DNA from: AP-15 sp963833745
Lineage (GTDB): Bacteria; Pseudomonadota; Alphaproteobacteria; ATCC43930; CGMCC-115725
Assembly: GCA_963833745.1 (NCBI GenBank)
Contig: CAWHZD010000006.1
Span: 992,001-1,056,000 of the forward strand
Reading direction: 5' to 3'
DNA length: 64,000 nucleotides
Part shown: one piece after another, positions 37,043 through 46,264 of the stretch
Numbering within the stretch: the first letter of the stretch is position 1
Layout: the number at the start of each line of letters is the position of its first letter
Made by a program: the position numbers and the translations under genes
Notes under the pieces: generated by a model
What the model was told of the DNA's origin: nothing
What the model saw: only the letters and a program-made list of their open reading frames with translations
Databases searched by the model: none

Positions 37043-39009
37043 GCGGTCCGCCCGAGGCCGAGCCGGGCCCGTTCCATTCGCGCCATTTCGGTGGCCGGGA
37101 TTTCGCGCTCACGGTTCTCGCTCCAGCCGAACACCAAAACCGTAATGGCGATGGCGAGAAGGCCGAGGATCGCCATCCACCAGATGTGCCAGATCGCCGC
37201 AAAGCCGGCTGTCACTGCAAAGAAGGCGATGACAAGGCCGATCGGGCTGTTGCGCGGTATCTCGATGGTTTCATAGGCCGGTTCGACGGTAGTCAGTCCC
37301 CGCCGCTTCATGTCCCAGAAAGCATCGATTGTCTCGACCCTGGGCATCACCGCAAAGTTGTAGGAGGGCGGCGGCGACGACGTCGCCCATTCCAAGGTTC
37401 GACCATTCCACGGGTCGCCGGTCAGGTCGCGGCGGCTCGCGCGCGTGCGGATGCTGACATAGAGCTGCACGATCTGGCACAGGATGCCGAGGAAAATGAC
37501 GACGGCTCCGGCCTCCGCGACCAGCAGCAGCGGCCGCCAGCTCGGGTCGGCAATGTGCTGGAGGCGCCGCGTCATGCCCATCAGCCCCAGGACGTAGAGC
37601 GGCGTAAACGCAAGATAGAAGCCAACAAGCCAGCACCAGAAACTGGCCTTGCCCCACCACTCGTCGAGGGTGAAGCCGAACGCCTTGGGGAACCAATAAT
37701 TATAGCCGGCCAATGCGCCGAAAATCACGCCGCCGATGATGACGTTATGAAAATGGGCGACCAGGAAGACGCTGTTGTGCAGCACAAAGTCGACCGGTGG
37801 GACCGCCAAGAGAACGCCCGTCATGCCGCCAAGGACAAAGGTGACCATAAAGCCGATCGAGAACAGGACGGGGGTCCGGTACACGATCCGTCCGCGGAAC
37901 ATGGTAAATAGCCAGTTGAAGACTTTGACGCCGGTCGGCACCCCGATGATCATCGACATGATGCCGAAGAAGGCGTTGACGTCGGCGCTCGCCCCCATAG
38001 TGAAGAAGTGATGCAGCCAAACCATGAATGACAGAACACAAATCGCCAAAAGAGCGAGGACCATCGAGCGGTAGCTGAACAGCGGTTTGCCCGAAAAAGT
38101 CGCTATTACTTCGGAGAATACACCAAACGCCGGCAGGATAAGAATGTAAACTTCGGGATGACCCCACGCCCAGAACAGGTTGACGTACATCATCATGTTG
38201 CCGCCGCCGTCGTTGGTAAAAAAGTGCATGCCGACGTAACGATCGAGCAGCAGCATCGCAAAGGTCGCGGTCAGGATCGGAAAGGCGACGACAATCAATA
38301 TGCTCGAGGTCAAGGCGCTCCAGCAGAATACCGGCATGCGGAAATAGATCATCCCCGGGGCGCGCAATTTGAGGATGGTGGTGACCATGTTGATACCGGC
38401 GAACAGCGTGCCGATGCCTGAGATCTGTAAGACCCAAAGGTAATAGTCGACGCCCTCATCGGGCGAAAAAGCAAGCTCGGACAGCGGCGGATAACCCATC
38501 CAGCCGGTACGGGCGAAACTGCCGATGACGAGCGACACGTTGATCAGCAGCGCGCCCGATGCCGACAGCCAGAAACTTACCGAGTTGAGCACGGGAAAGG
38601 CGACGTCGCGCACGCCGAGCTGGAGCGGCACGACAAAGTTCATCAGTCCTACGACGAACGGCATCGCCACAAAAAAGATCATGATCGTGCCGTGTGAGGA
38701 AAAGATCTGGTTGTAGTGATCGGGCGGCAGGTAGCCCTCGGCGCCGCCGATGGCGATCGCCTGTTGTGAGCGCATCATGATCGCATCGGAGAAGCCGCGC
38801 AGCAGCATGACCAACGCCAAAATCAAGTACATGACGCCAATTCGTTTATGGTCGACGCTGGTCAGCCACTCGCGCCACAAATAGGGCCACCACCCTCTCT
38901 TGGTGACGATCCCGAGCACGACGAGGATGACGATACCGACCACCCCCATCGCGTATAGCGGCAGAGGTTGGTAGAACGGGATCGCCGCCCAGCTCAGGTT
39001 GCCCAGCAT
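37039..39009 (-). CDS. cyoB: Cytochrome bo3 ubiquinol oxidase subunit I
   Basis: Haem-copper quinol oxidase catalytic subunit, 656 residues with about 14-15 helices. Ligands and key motifs are visible: SSHGTIMIFF (low-spin haem His), WAWGHPEVYILILP (CuB His and the cross-linked Tyr), LHHFFTMG (CuB histidines), and VAHFHNVIIGG (haem o3 and b histidines). It reduces oxygen to water and pumps protons. The start is an ATG 1 nt after the cyoA stop. Confidence 0.97.
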   Translation of the reverse strand: MLGNLSWAAIPFYQPLPLYAMGVVGIVILVVLGIVTKRGWWPYLWREWLTSVDHKRIGVMYLILALVMLLRGFSDAIMMRSQQAIAIGGAEGYLPPDHYNQIFSSHGTIMIFFVAMPFVVGLMNFVVPLQLGVRDVAFPVLNSVSFWLSASGALLINVSLVIGSFARTGWMGYPPLSELAFSPDEGVDYYLWVLQISGIGTLFAGINMVTTILKLRAPGMIYFRMPVFCWSALTSSILIVVAFPILTATFAMLLLDRYVGMHFFTNDGGGNMMMYVNLFWAWGHPEVYILILPAFGVFSEVIATFSGKPLFSYRSMVLALLAICVLSFMVWLHHFFTMGASADVNAFFGIMSMIIGVPTGVKVFNWLFTMFRGRIVYRTPVLFSIGFMVTFVLGGMTGVLLAVPPVDFVLHNSVFLVAHFHNVIIGGVIFGALAGYNYWFPKAFGFTLDEWWGKASFWCWLVGFYLAFTPLYVLGLMGMTRRLQHIADPSWRPLLLVAEAGAVVIFLGILCQIVQLYVSIRTRASRRDLTGDPWNGRTLEWATSSPPPSYNFAVMPRVETIDAFWDMKRRGLTTVEPAYETIEIPRNSPIGLVIAFFAVTAGFAAIWHIWWMAILGLLAIAITVLVFGWSENREREIPATEMARMERARLGLGRTA

Positions 39010-39010
39010 T

Positions 39011-39976
39011 TCAGCCTCCTGCCTGGGCCGCCGGCGGACACCAGGCCCCACTGGCGTGCACCTTTTCGGGGTGGAGCGCCGTCTGGTCGACAATGCGCCT
39101 GAACAGGTTCGGATCGACCGCGCGAAAGGTCGTCGGCGGCACGGCCAGGCTCGGCTTTGCCAATGCGGCATAGCCGGCAAGGTCGAGCGCTGAACCCGAG
39201 CCGCCGCGCACCTGGGCGACCCAACCGTCAAAATCGGCGGCGGGCACCACCTTGGCCGTGAACCGCATGTCGGCAAAGCCGTCGCCGCTGAAATTGGCCG
39301 AAATCCCTGGATAGTCGCCGGGCTTGTCCGCCAAGAGGTTCAGGTGGGTGGTCATCCCCGGCATCGTGTAGATCTGACTGCCGAGTTGCGGGACAAAGAA
39401 CGAATTCATTACCGTTGCCGACGTCAGACGAAAGTTGACCGGTGTTCCCGCCGGGATAACCAGCTGATTGAGGGCAGCGATACCCTGATCGGGGTAGATA
39501 AACAGCCATTTCCAATCGAGCGAGGCGACGTCGACCTCGATCGGCTTGGCGTTCGTGGCGATCGGCGCTCGCGGATCGAGCTGATGGGAGCTGATCCAGG
39601 CGACCCCGCCCAGCAGGATCACGACCAGCGCCGGGATCGACCAGATGACAAAATCGATGCGCCCTTCATAGGCCAGTTCCTCGCTCCGGCTGGCGCGGGC
39701 GTTGGACGACCGAAACCACCAGGCGAATCCCAACGTCGCCAGGATCACCGGAACCACGACCACAAGCATGATTTCGGTCGAGTTGATCAGCAGAAGCAGC
39801 TGCGCCGAAGCGATCGGCCCCTGCGGATCGAGTATGCCCGCCGGCTGGCACGAAGCGACCAGCACGGCGGCGCACACGGCTATTGCGCAACGCAGGCTCG
39901 AACGCCGGGACTCGTGCCGAGCGTTCGATGCGGGAGCGTGCGGTGCATCAGGTGTCGCGTAACGCCGGTCGTGCAT
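39011..39976 (-). CDS. cyoA: Cytochrome bo3 ubiquinol oxidase subunit II, lipoprotein
   Basis: 321 residues. A signal sequence ends at a lipobox (VLVASC), then two membrane helices (TEIMLVVVVPVILATLGFAWW and FVIWSIPALVVILLGGVAWI) and a periplasmic cupredoxin domain (DWKWLFIYPDQGIAALNQL, TSATVMNSFFVPQLG). CuA cysteine ligands are absent, as expected for a quinol oxidase rather than a cytochrome c oxidase. The ATG at 39976 has GGAG 6 nt upstream. First gene of the operon. Confidence 0.95.
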   Translation of the reverse strand: MHDRRYATPDAPHAPASNARHESRRSSLRCAIAVCAAVLVASCQPAGILDPQGPIASAQLLLLINSTEIMLVVVVPVILATLGFAWWFRSSNARASRSEELAYEGRIDFVIWSIPALVVILLGGVAWISSHQLDPRAPIATNAKPIEVDVASLDWKWLFIYPDQGIAALNQLVIPAGTPVNFRLTSATVMNSFFVPQLGSQIYTMPGMTTHLNLLADKPGDYPGISANFSGDGFADMRFTAKVVPAADFDGWVAQVRGGSGSALDLAGYAALAKPSLAVPPTTFRAVDPNLFRRIVDQTALHPEKVHASGAWCPPAAQAGG

Positions 39977-40403
39977 GGAGGTCTCCGCTACCGAGGACGA
40001 CACCGAAAACGCCACTTACGTCGCGCCAAACCCTTAACCACGGAGTTTAATGTGAAGCCCGCGGTTTGCCAATCCCGCTCGCCCGCGCGCTGCGGGTCGC
40101 ATGAGTTTCCGCGTCGGCCTTCCATCGACCGAAGACTTCGCCGATCTGTTTTTGCCGTCCGAACGGGAAACTGAAGACGTCAGCCTAAGATTGCCTCCCG
40201 CAGGCCGGTCGGGTGGGTCGCAATGACAGCGAGCGCAGCAGAAAGTCGCCGGCACTATCAACCAGTACCCCCGCGATCGGCTGCGCCACGCTGATTTTAT
40301 TGCGGCAACGGGCACCTGACCCTCGGGTCGAGCTCGAGGGTCAGGCTTTAGTAAACGAGCGCCCCTGCCGGCGGCAACGCCGAGAGGGGGCGGCCGAGGC
40401 CGC
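39977..40403. other. Intergenic region between cyoA and the NIPSNAP gene
   Basis: Should contain the cyo promoter at its left end. It holds the strong hairpin at 40315-40345. A 93-codon minus-strand ORF here (40034-40315) has no family features and is not called. Confidence 0.4.
40315..40345 (-). terminator. Candidate terminator hairpin downstream of the NIPSNAP gene
   Basis: Perfect 11-bp inverted repeat CCTGACCCTCG / CGAGGGTCAGG with a 9-nt loop, about 60 nt past the stop of the minus-strand NIPSNAP gene. It lacks a long T tract, so it could be a weak terminator or another dispersed palindrome. Confidence 0.4.
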
Positions 40404-41033
40404 CTAGCGCACCGGTGAGAAGGTTGCCGGGATCAACAGCTTGTTTTCCTGCCGCACCGGCCGCACCCCGGCCTGTGGCGGCCACGCGCCGCCGGGCCGG
40501 CGGGATTCCTCACGGACCTTGGCGCGCTCGTTGAGATCCTTGTAGACCCAGGTGTGGACGAATTTGTTGAGCCCGCCGAGCTCGCTCGTCCAGCACGCCG
40601 CCAACGGGGAGAACTTCTCGCGCGCCTCGATGGCCTTGGCCCACGCGTCCAGCACCTTGGGGAGGTCGCCTGGGGCGTAGGTGTAGGTGCGCATCTCATA
40701 CACGTTGCCGGTGCCGTAATCGCGGCTGCCGAGGGCGCGCATAAACGGCGCCGGGTTCATGATCTCGGCTTCCTGCGCCACGATCAGGTCGCCGCCGCCG
40801 GGCATCGCGTTGCGCTCGGCGTCTTGCGCCATTGCCGCGCGGACCGAGGTGCGGTGGCGCAGGTCGTCGTAGGGATACACATGCACGACCTGGTTGAGCG
40901 GACCGAACTCGGTGTGCCAGAAGGCCCCCAATTTCGAGTGTTTCAGCCGCGACGGGAGCCGCTTCTCATAGCGCTCTTCGAACTCGGCGACGGTCCCGGG
41001 GCGCAAAGTGTAGGTACGGACTTCGTAGATCAT
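40404..41033 (-). CDS. NIPSNAP family protein, two tandem repeats
   Basis: 209 residues made of two NIPSNAP (dimeric alpha/beta barrel) domains: residues 1-100 begin MIYEVRTYTLRPGTVAEF and residues about 105-209 begin VYEMRTYTYAPGDLPKVL. Each holds the HTEFGPLNQVVHVYPYDDL or WTSELGGLNKFVHTWVYKDL strand pair. Proteins of this family act in small-molecule catabolism or as ligand-binding dimers; no reaction can be given. GGAGG precedes the ATG by about 8 nt. Confidence 0.88.
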   Translation of the reverse strand: MIYEVRTYTLRPGTVAEFEERYEKRLPSRLKHSKLGAFWHTEFGPLNQVVHVYPYDDLRHRTSVRAAMAQDAERNAMPGGGDLIVAQEAEIMNPAPFMRALGSRDYGTGNVYEMRTYTYAPGDLPKVLDAWAKAIEAREKFSPLAACWTSELGGLNKFVHTWVYKDLNERAKVREESRRPGGAWPPQAGVRPVRQENKLLIPATFSPVR

Positions 41034-41318
41034 CGACGCATCCTCCAAATGAACAGTGGGGTTGACGAGACGACATGCCGGCGAGACGACCGCGCACTCG
41101 CCGGAGGAACAAAATTCGCGGTGACCGCGCGTCGCATCAGTTGGCCGGACGACGGCTGGGTCGCCGGGGTGGCGCCGTGGCGGTCATCGCGGCGCCCAGG
41201 TGCTGAGTGCCGAACCCCTGGCAGCACTCGCTACGTTAAGATCGACCGCGCCGAAAAGCAATCGACGCCGCAGTGACCAATCCTGAAAGAGCCACGTAGG
41301 CGACCGACCTCGCAGCTG

Positions 41319-42488
41319 CTACCAGGCGGCGTCAAGCAGGGTGCGGATGACCGCGGGGCCGTCGATCTTGCGCGGATTCGTGTGGATCCAGCGGTCGTGC
41401 ATCGAGTTCGCGGCGATCAGGTCGAGCTGATCTTCTCTGACCCCGGCATCGCGCAGCCGGGTCGGCAATCCGAGCCCCGCGATCAGCGCACCGACCGCGT
41501 CGGCGGCCGGTTCGTCCGGGTGCCCCAGCGCCTCGCTGACCCGCGCCTGCTTGTCGGCGTTCACCTGGTGGTTAAAGCGGAGCACGTGCGGCAGCATGAT
41601 GCAGGACGTGTAGCCATGCGGCAACCCGGCAGTGCCGCCGAGCACATGGCCGATGCCGTGGCTCGCCCCCTTGCTGACCCCGGTCTGCGAGCCGACCATC
41701 GACAGCCACGCCCCGATCTGACAGTCGAGCCGGGCCTCGAGATCGGCGGGGTCGGCCTTGACCCCGCACAATCCGTTGCCCAGGAGGCGCAGCGCGTGAA
41801 ATGCCGCGCCCTCGGAAATCGGCTGCCCGTCTATCGAGCAGATGTCCTCGACGGCATGGTCGACGGCGCGGATGCCGGTCGACAAAAACAGCCATTCGGG
41901 TGTGGGCACGCTGGCGGCCGGGTCGAGGATCACCGTGCGCGGGATCATCTGCGGATGGCTGTAGCTTTCCTTGACGTGACGCGCGGTGTCGGTGCAGCCC
42001 GCACCGGCCGAGAACTCGCCCGCCGACAAGGTGGTCGGGATCGCGATCATGCGCACCCCAGGCGGCTTGACCGCGGGGCGCCGGGCCGTGCCGTCGGAGG
42101 CGATCCGCGCGCGGAAATCGTCGAGCTGCTCAGGCGCCGTGACACCGTTGCCAAGGCACAGCCCGACCATCTTCGCCGCATCGGTGACCGAGCCACCGCC
42201 CAAGGTGACGATCAAATCGGCGCCCGCCTCGCGCGCTATGTTGGCGGCGGCAACGACATCGGCGCGCGGGGTATGTGCGCCGATCCTGGCACAGAGACCG
42301 CCAAAGCGGTTGCCGAGCATCTGCCGCAGCCGCTCGACGAGATCGGTTTCGCGCGCGAGGGTGCCGCTCGCGATGACGAAAACCGCGCGGGCGTCCAGCC
42401 GGTCGACCTCCTGCGCCAGCGCGTCGAGGTAGGGCGTGCCGAAGACAACGCTCTCCATCTGCGGGAAGCGGTAGGCGCCGCTCAGCAT
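41319..42488 (-). CDS. Iron-dependent alcohol dehydrogenase / maleylacetate reductase family
   Basis: 389-residue group III dehydrogenase. The NAD-binding motif is LGGGSVTDAAKMVGL. Metal ligands are placed in GIRAVDHAVED (Asp and His), SHGIGHVLGG, and MHDRWIHTNPRK. The LSAGEFSAGAGCTD stretch resembles the maleylacetate reductase branch. It lies upstream of, and on the same strand as, the NIPSNAP gene, and near VOC and AhpD-like genes, a setting seen in aromatic-compound catabolism. The ATG at 42488 is taken as start because the family N-terminus begins there. Confidence 0.87.
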   Translation of the reverse strand: MLSGAYRFPQMESVVFGTPYLDALAQEVDRLDARAVFVIASGTLARETDLVERLRQMLGNRFGGLCARIGAHTPRADVVAAANIAREAGADLIVTLGGGSVTDAAKMVGLCLGNGVTAPEQLDDFRARIASDGTARRPAVKPPGVRMIAIPTTLSAGEFSAGAGCTDTARHVKESYSHPQMIPRTVILDPAASVPTPEWLFLSTGIRAVDHAVEDICSIDGQPISEGAAFHALRLLGNGLCGVKADPADLEARLDCQIGAWLSMVGSQTGVSKGASHGIGHVLGGTAGLPHGYTSCIMLPHVLRFNHQVNADKQARVSEALGHPDEPAADAVGALIAGLGLPTRLRDAGVREDQLDLIAANSMHDRWIHTNPRKIDGPAVIRTLLDAAW

Positions 42489-42522
42489 GGCCGTGTCTCC
42501 AATGGAAGGCCCCTTACCCCAA

Positions 42523-42548
42523 CCCTCTCCCCGCGCGTGGGGAGAGGG
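42523..42548. repeat. GC-rich palindromic repeat, third copy
   Basis: CCCTCTCCCC-GCGCGT-GGGGAGAGGG, a perfect 10-bp inverted repeat in the gap between two minus-strand genes. Same family as 13222-13276 and 28095-28190. Confidence 0.75.
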
Positions 42549-42601
42549 AGGCGCCAGTGCCAGCGCGAGGGGAGGGGCAGTGGGTATATTGGCCTTTTCG
42601 C

Positions 42602-43564
42602 CTACATCGCGGCCATACGGGCAGTGCGGCGCTTGGCCATCGGGGTCACGGGCTCGGGAGCCGGCGTCGGCATGATCTTCTTGGTCGAGCGCGGCAAGGT
42701 CCAGTCCCACTCGTCCGCGCCCATCTGGTAGTGGCGATTGTTCTGCGACGGGTTGCGGTTGACCATGTGGCGGTTGTGGAGCGGGTGGGTGACGCTGCGT
42801 ACCTCGTGCTCGATCGTGAACAGGTGCTTGCCGGTTTCGAGGCAGACGATGTCCTGCCAGCGATATTGATACTGATCGCTTTCCTCGGTGATCAGCCCGC
42901 GCTTTTCTAATTCGTCATGCGGACCCGAGAATTCCTGGGCGTAGACCTGCAGGTGGTGGCCGTCGAAATCCGGCAATTTCTGGTCGGTTTCGCGGAATAC
43001 CAGCTCCTGCCTGGCCCCGGCGCGGACGTGGGCGGCGCGGCCTTCGCCATTCTCCTTGACGCAGGCGGGCGTATAGAAAATCTCGCGATAGAACCGGGCG
43101 ATGCCGTCGGCGGTTCCTTCCGGCACGGTGAACTCGACATAGGGCATGCCGAGATTGATCGCGCCAAACCGTTCCTCGTCGGGTTCATAAAGGCGAAACT
43201 GGTTGCCCCACGGGCAGGTCGCCTCGACATAGGCATTGTGCTGCTTGCAGTCGAACTTGGTGTCGGCGAGCTTTTTCTTGGCTTCGCCGAGACGCTCGCA
43301 CAGCTCCTCGAGCGACGGGACGACGAGACCGACATGGCCGCGCAGCACATTCGGCTCGCCGCTCGGCAGATGGAACTGGCTGTTGCCGACATTGACCCAC
43401 ATGTTGTTGGTGCCGGGGAACATGAACGGGTCGCGGGTTAGGCCGAGCGCGGACAGATAGAACTCGGATGCCAGCCCTTGATTGTCGACTCTGAGATTGA
43501 CGTGTTCGAGACCGACGAGATTGCCGAGATCCTCGGCGGTGCGGTCATAGAGTTGTTGCGCCAT
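42602..43564 (-). CDS. VOC family (glyoxalase/dioxygenase superfamily) protein
   Basis: 320 residues with two vicinal-oxygen-chelate units: LEHVNLRVDNQGLASEFYLSALGL with GHVGLVVPSLEEL, and YVEFTVPEGTADGIARFYREIF with HHLQVYAQ. Metal-ligand candidates are the His of LEHVN and the Glu/His positions in the second half. The last about 50 residues are Pro/Lys/Arg-rich and unlike the fold. Likely an extradiol-dioxygenase-like or lyase activity; substrate unknown. GGAGG lies 6 nt before the ATG. Confidence 0.82.
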   Translation of the reverse strand: MAQQLYDRTAEDLGNLVGLEHVNLRVDNQGLASEFYLSALGLTRDPFMFPGTNNMWVNVGNSQFHLPSGEPNVLRGHVGLVVPSLEELCERLGEAKKKLADTKFDCKQHNAYVEATCPWGNQFRLYEPDEERFGAINLGMPYVEFTVPEGTADGIARFYREIFYTPACVKENGEGRAAHVRAGARQELVFRETDQKLPDFDGHHLQVYAQEFSGPHDELEKRGLITEESDQYQYRWQDIVCLETGKHLFTIEHEVRSVTHPLHNRHMVNRNPSQNNRHYQMGADEWDWTLPRSTKKIMPTPAPEPVTPMAKRRTARMAAM

Positions 43565-43680
43565 TAGGGACCTCCAATGTTGCCGGTCGGCGGCGTGCCG
43601 CCCGGCCCTGCGAAAATCGGCGTGCACGGCGCGGCAGCACGGCTTTGGGGTCGCCGCGCCGTCGCCCGCATGCGCCGCTA

Positions 43681-44082
43681 TCAAAACAACTTTTCAAACC
43701 TCGCGTCTACTGGCACGCGATAGCCGTTGGCAAGCGCGTTGGTCTCGTTGGCCATGCCGACGACCGCCAGCAATTCGGCGAACATTTGCGCCGTCATCCC
43801 CTGCTTTTCCGCCGCGGCGGAATGCGAATGGGTGCAATAGGCGCAGCCGTTGCTGGCGCTGACCGCGAGATAGACCAGTTCCTTGGTCAACGGGTCGAGC
43901 GCGCCCGGCGCCATGACCTGTTTGATGCTGTCCCAGGTGCGCCGCAAGGTCGGCGGGTCGCTGGCCAGCGCTTTCCAGAAATTGTTGATCCAGTCGGTTC
44001 CCCGGGTTCGCATGATGTCGTCGTAGACGGCGCGCACTTCGGCGCTTGCGTCCGCGTATTCGACCGGCGGGACCATCGTCAT
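43681..44082 (-). CDS. Carboxymuconolactone decarboxylase / AhpD-like protein
   Basis: 133-residue all-helical protein of the AhpD-like superfamily. ASNGCAYCTHSHSAAA has the redox CxxC (C80, C83) and following His typical of AhpD-type peroxidase partners, rather than the cysteine-free decarboxylases. AGGAGG lies 6 nt before the ATG at 44082. It overlaps the upstream DUF962 gene by 4 nt, so they are co-translated. Confidence 0.88.
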   Translation of the reverse strand: MTMVPPVEYADASAEVRAVYDDIMRTRGTDWINNFWKALASDPPTLRRTWDSIKQVMAPGALDPLTKELVYLAVSASNGCAYCTHSHSAAAEKQGMTAQMFAELLAVVGMANETNALANGYRVPVDARFEKLF

Positions 44083-44402
44083 CGGCTTCCTCCTGTGCCC
44101 GAACGGTGTAATTCGCGGCCGAGCCGTCCCGACAGGAACAGGCCCAGCATACGGAAATCGCTCGCCAGCGACCAGAGCGGATGGCCGAAGGTCTCGGGCC
44201 GGTTGTGCTCGAAGACGAGATGGCCGAGCCACGCCAGCGCGTAACCCATGATCGGGGCCGCGATCAGCCAGCGCCAGTCGCACGTGGCCGCGGCGGCAAC
44301 GAACGCGGTCAGCGCCAACGACGTGCCGAGATAGTGCAGCCCGCGCGTCCGTGGGTCGCGATGCGCGGCGAGATAGCGCCGCCAAAAATCGGGATAGGTC
44401 AT
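44079..44402 (-). CDS. Mpo1-like / DUF962 small membrane protein
   Basis: 107 residues. FWRRYLAAHRDPRTRGLHYLGT and GYALAWLGHLVFEHNRPETFGHPLWSLASDF are signatures of the DUF962 family, related to yeast Mpo1, an iron-dependent dioxygenase that shortens 2-hydroxy fatty acids; the conserved histidines are present. Two to three hydrophobic segments. The ATG at 44402 is chosen because family similarity begins there. Confidence 0.85.
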   Translation of the reverse strand: MTYPDFWRRYLAAHRDPRTRGLHYLGTSLALTAFVAAAATCDWRWLIAAPIMGYALAWLGHLVFEHNRPETFGHPLWSLASDFRMLGLFLSGRLGRELHRSGTGGSR

Positions 44403-44617
44403 GCCGGTCGGCCTTTTTGGTCTATCGTCGCACCCGTGGAAGCGGAGGCCCAGGGATGCCACAGGCGGCCGCTGTGCCGCCAATACTGGATACCCCGCTT
44501 GCGCGGGTATGACGGCTTGGTTTGGAGCGGTGAGCTGAGGTACGGCGCTTGTAAACCAGCGGGCGGCATCGTAAGTCAGCAGCCATTCCTCACCCCTTTC
44601 GGCTGCGGGGTCGCAAG

Positions 44618-45688
44618 ATGGGTTTCAAGGTAGCGGTCGTCGGTGCCACCGGCAATGTCGGGCGCGAGATTTTGAAGACGCTTGCCGAGCGCGATTTTCC
44701 CGCCGACGAGGTCACGGCACTGGCTTCCTCGCGCTCGGTCGGCACCGAGGTTTCGTTCGGCGAGGACGACATCCTCAAGGTCCAAAATCTCGATACCTTC
44801 GACTTCCGCGGCATCGATATCGTGCTGTCCTCGCCCGGCTCCAAGGTGTCGGAGCAGTTCGCGCCGCGCGCCGCCAAAGCGGGTGCGGTGGTCATCGACA
44901 ACACCTCACAGTTCCGCATGGACCCCGACGTGCCGCTGGTCGTGCCCGAGGTCAACGCGAAAGCGATCGCCGACTACCAGAAGCGCAACATCATCGCCAA
45001 CCCGAACTGCTCGACGATCCAGATGGTGGTGGCGCTGAAGCCGTTGCACGATCTCGCCCGCGTCAAGCGGGTGGTGGTCGCGACCTATCAGTCGACTTCG
45101 GGCGCCGGGCGGGCGGCGATGGACGAGTTGTTCAACCAGACCCGCGCGATCTTTGTCAACGACCCGGTCAAGCCCGAGCAGTTCACCAAGCAGATCGCCT
45201 TCAACGCAATCCCGCATATCGACATCTTCATGGATGACGGCTCGACCAAGGAAGAATGGAAGATGGCGGTCGAGACGCGCAAGATCCTCGATCCCGACAT
45301 CGCCGTCGTCGCGACCTGCGTGCGCATCCCGGTCTTTATCGGTCATGGCGAGGCGGTCAACGTTGAGTTCGAGCGGGCGCTCAGTGAAGACATGGCGCGC
45401 GCCGCGCTGCGCCGTTTTCCCGGCGTCAGCGTCGTCGACCATCGCGCCGACGACGGCTATGTGACCCCGACCGAGGCAGCCGGAGAAGACCTCGTCTACG
45501 TCAGCCGCATCCGCCGCGACCCGACCGTGCCGTATGGTCTCAGCTTCTGGGTCGTCGCCGACAATCTGCGCAAAGGCGCGGCGCTCAACGCCGTGCAGAT
45601 CGCCGAAATCCTCGCGGCCGACCATCTTGGCGGCAAGCGCACCCCGGCGCGGTCGAATGTCGAGCCGTTGCGCCGCAAGGCGGGGTAA
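44618..45688 (+). CDS. asd: Aspartate-semialdehyde dehydrogenase
   Basis: NADPH-dependent reduction of aspartyl phosphate in the lysine, threonine, methionine and diaminopimelate pathways. The 356-residue protein shows VAVVGATGNVGREIL, the catalytic cysteine in NPNCSTIQMVVAL (C131), the EEWKM substrate segment and a basic HG region (IGHGEAVNVEFE). Length and motifs fit the Gram-negative type. The ribosome site is weak. The distal end is overlapped on the other strand by the GIY-YIG remnant. Confidence 0.96.
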   Translation: MGFKVAVVGATGNVGREILKTLAERDFPADEVTALASSRSVGTEVSFGEDDILKVQNLDTFDFRGIDIVLSSPGSKVSEQFAPRAAKAGAVVIDNTSQFRMDPDVPLVVPEVNAKAIADYQKRNIIANPNCSTIQMVVALKPLHDLARVKRVVVATYQSTSGAGRAAMDELFNQTRAIFVNDPVKPEQFTKQIAFNAIPHIDIFMDDGSTKEEWKMAVETRKILDPDIAVVATCVRIPVFIGHGEAVNVEFERALSEDMARAALRRFPGVSVVDHRADDGYVTPTEAAGEDLVYVSRIRRDPTVPYGLSFWVVADNLRKGAALNAVQIAEILAADHLGGKRTPARSNVEPLRRKAG

Positions 45689-46056
45689 GGGTTGTGAGCT
45701 GTGGCGGCGGCCGACGGCGCAAGGCCGGATAGAACCGTCAGTTGCAGATCCCGGGGAAAGAGGTCGAACCATTCTGGGTTCTGTTCCTCGATCAACCGGA
45801 TCTTCCAATCTCGCCGCCACTTCTTGAGCGCCTTTTCGCGGGCGATCGCCGCGGTCGGATCGGCGTCGGCCTTGAACCAGACCAAACGTCCAACCCCATA
45901 TTTCGCCGTAAATCCCGACGTTGCCTTGGTTTTGTGCTGCCCAACGCGGCGGACGAGCATTGGTGACCCCGAGGTAACAAGGGTTCCATGTTTGCGACTG
46001 GCGAGGAGATAGACGCAATACGGCACCGTACGCCCCCCGAGTTCTACAACCGCCAT
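45496..46056 (-). pseudogene. GIY-YIG nuclease-like gene with scrambled catalytic strand
   Basis: The start (YCVYLLASRKHGTL) and the middle (HKTKATSGFTAKYGVGRLVWF, AIAREKALKKWRRDWKIRLIEEQNPEWFDL) match small stand-alone GIY-YIG proteins of the YhbQ type. The stretch after GTL should read YLGVTNA; that peptide is present in another frame (+ strand about 45950-45980), so two opposite indels within about 30 nt shift the frame out and back. The active-site strand becomes VTSGSPM. The natural end is probably near 45700; the open frame runs on across the 3' end of asd, which is unlikely to be real. Likely inactive. Confidence 0.6.
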
Positions 46057-46264
46057 CTGAACTCGATAGCAGTCATTCCGGGACGGCCCGTGAGGGTCGG
46101 GCCCGGAACCTATGACCACGGGTTATCGGAAATTCGCGAGGGAGCCAGCGTCACGATGGCCGGAGCCGGGGTGCATGGCTTCCGGGCTCGCGGCCGCGCC
46201 GCGCCCCGGAATGACGGCGACGGCGGGGAATTCCACCCCGGCGGGGTTGTCTCCGGAAAGAAAG

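Noticed and set aside
40034..40315. 93-codon minus-strand ORF between cyoA and the NIPSNAP gene
   Set aside because: Arg/Ser-rich composition with no ribosome site or family feature; it spans a hairpin and probable promoter.
46112..46264. Upstream extension of yejE to an ATG at 46112
   Set aside because: The added 51 codons come from a dispersed repeat and look unlike the family N-terminus.
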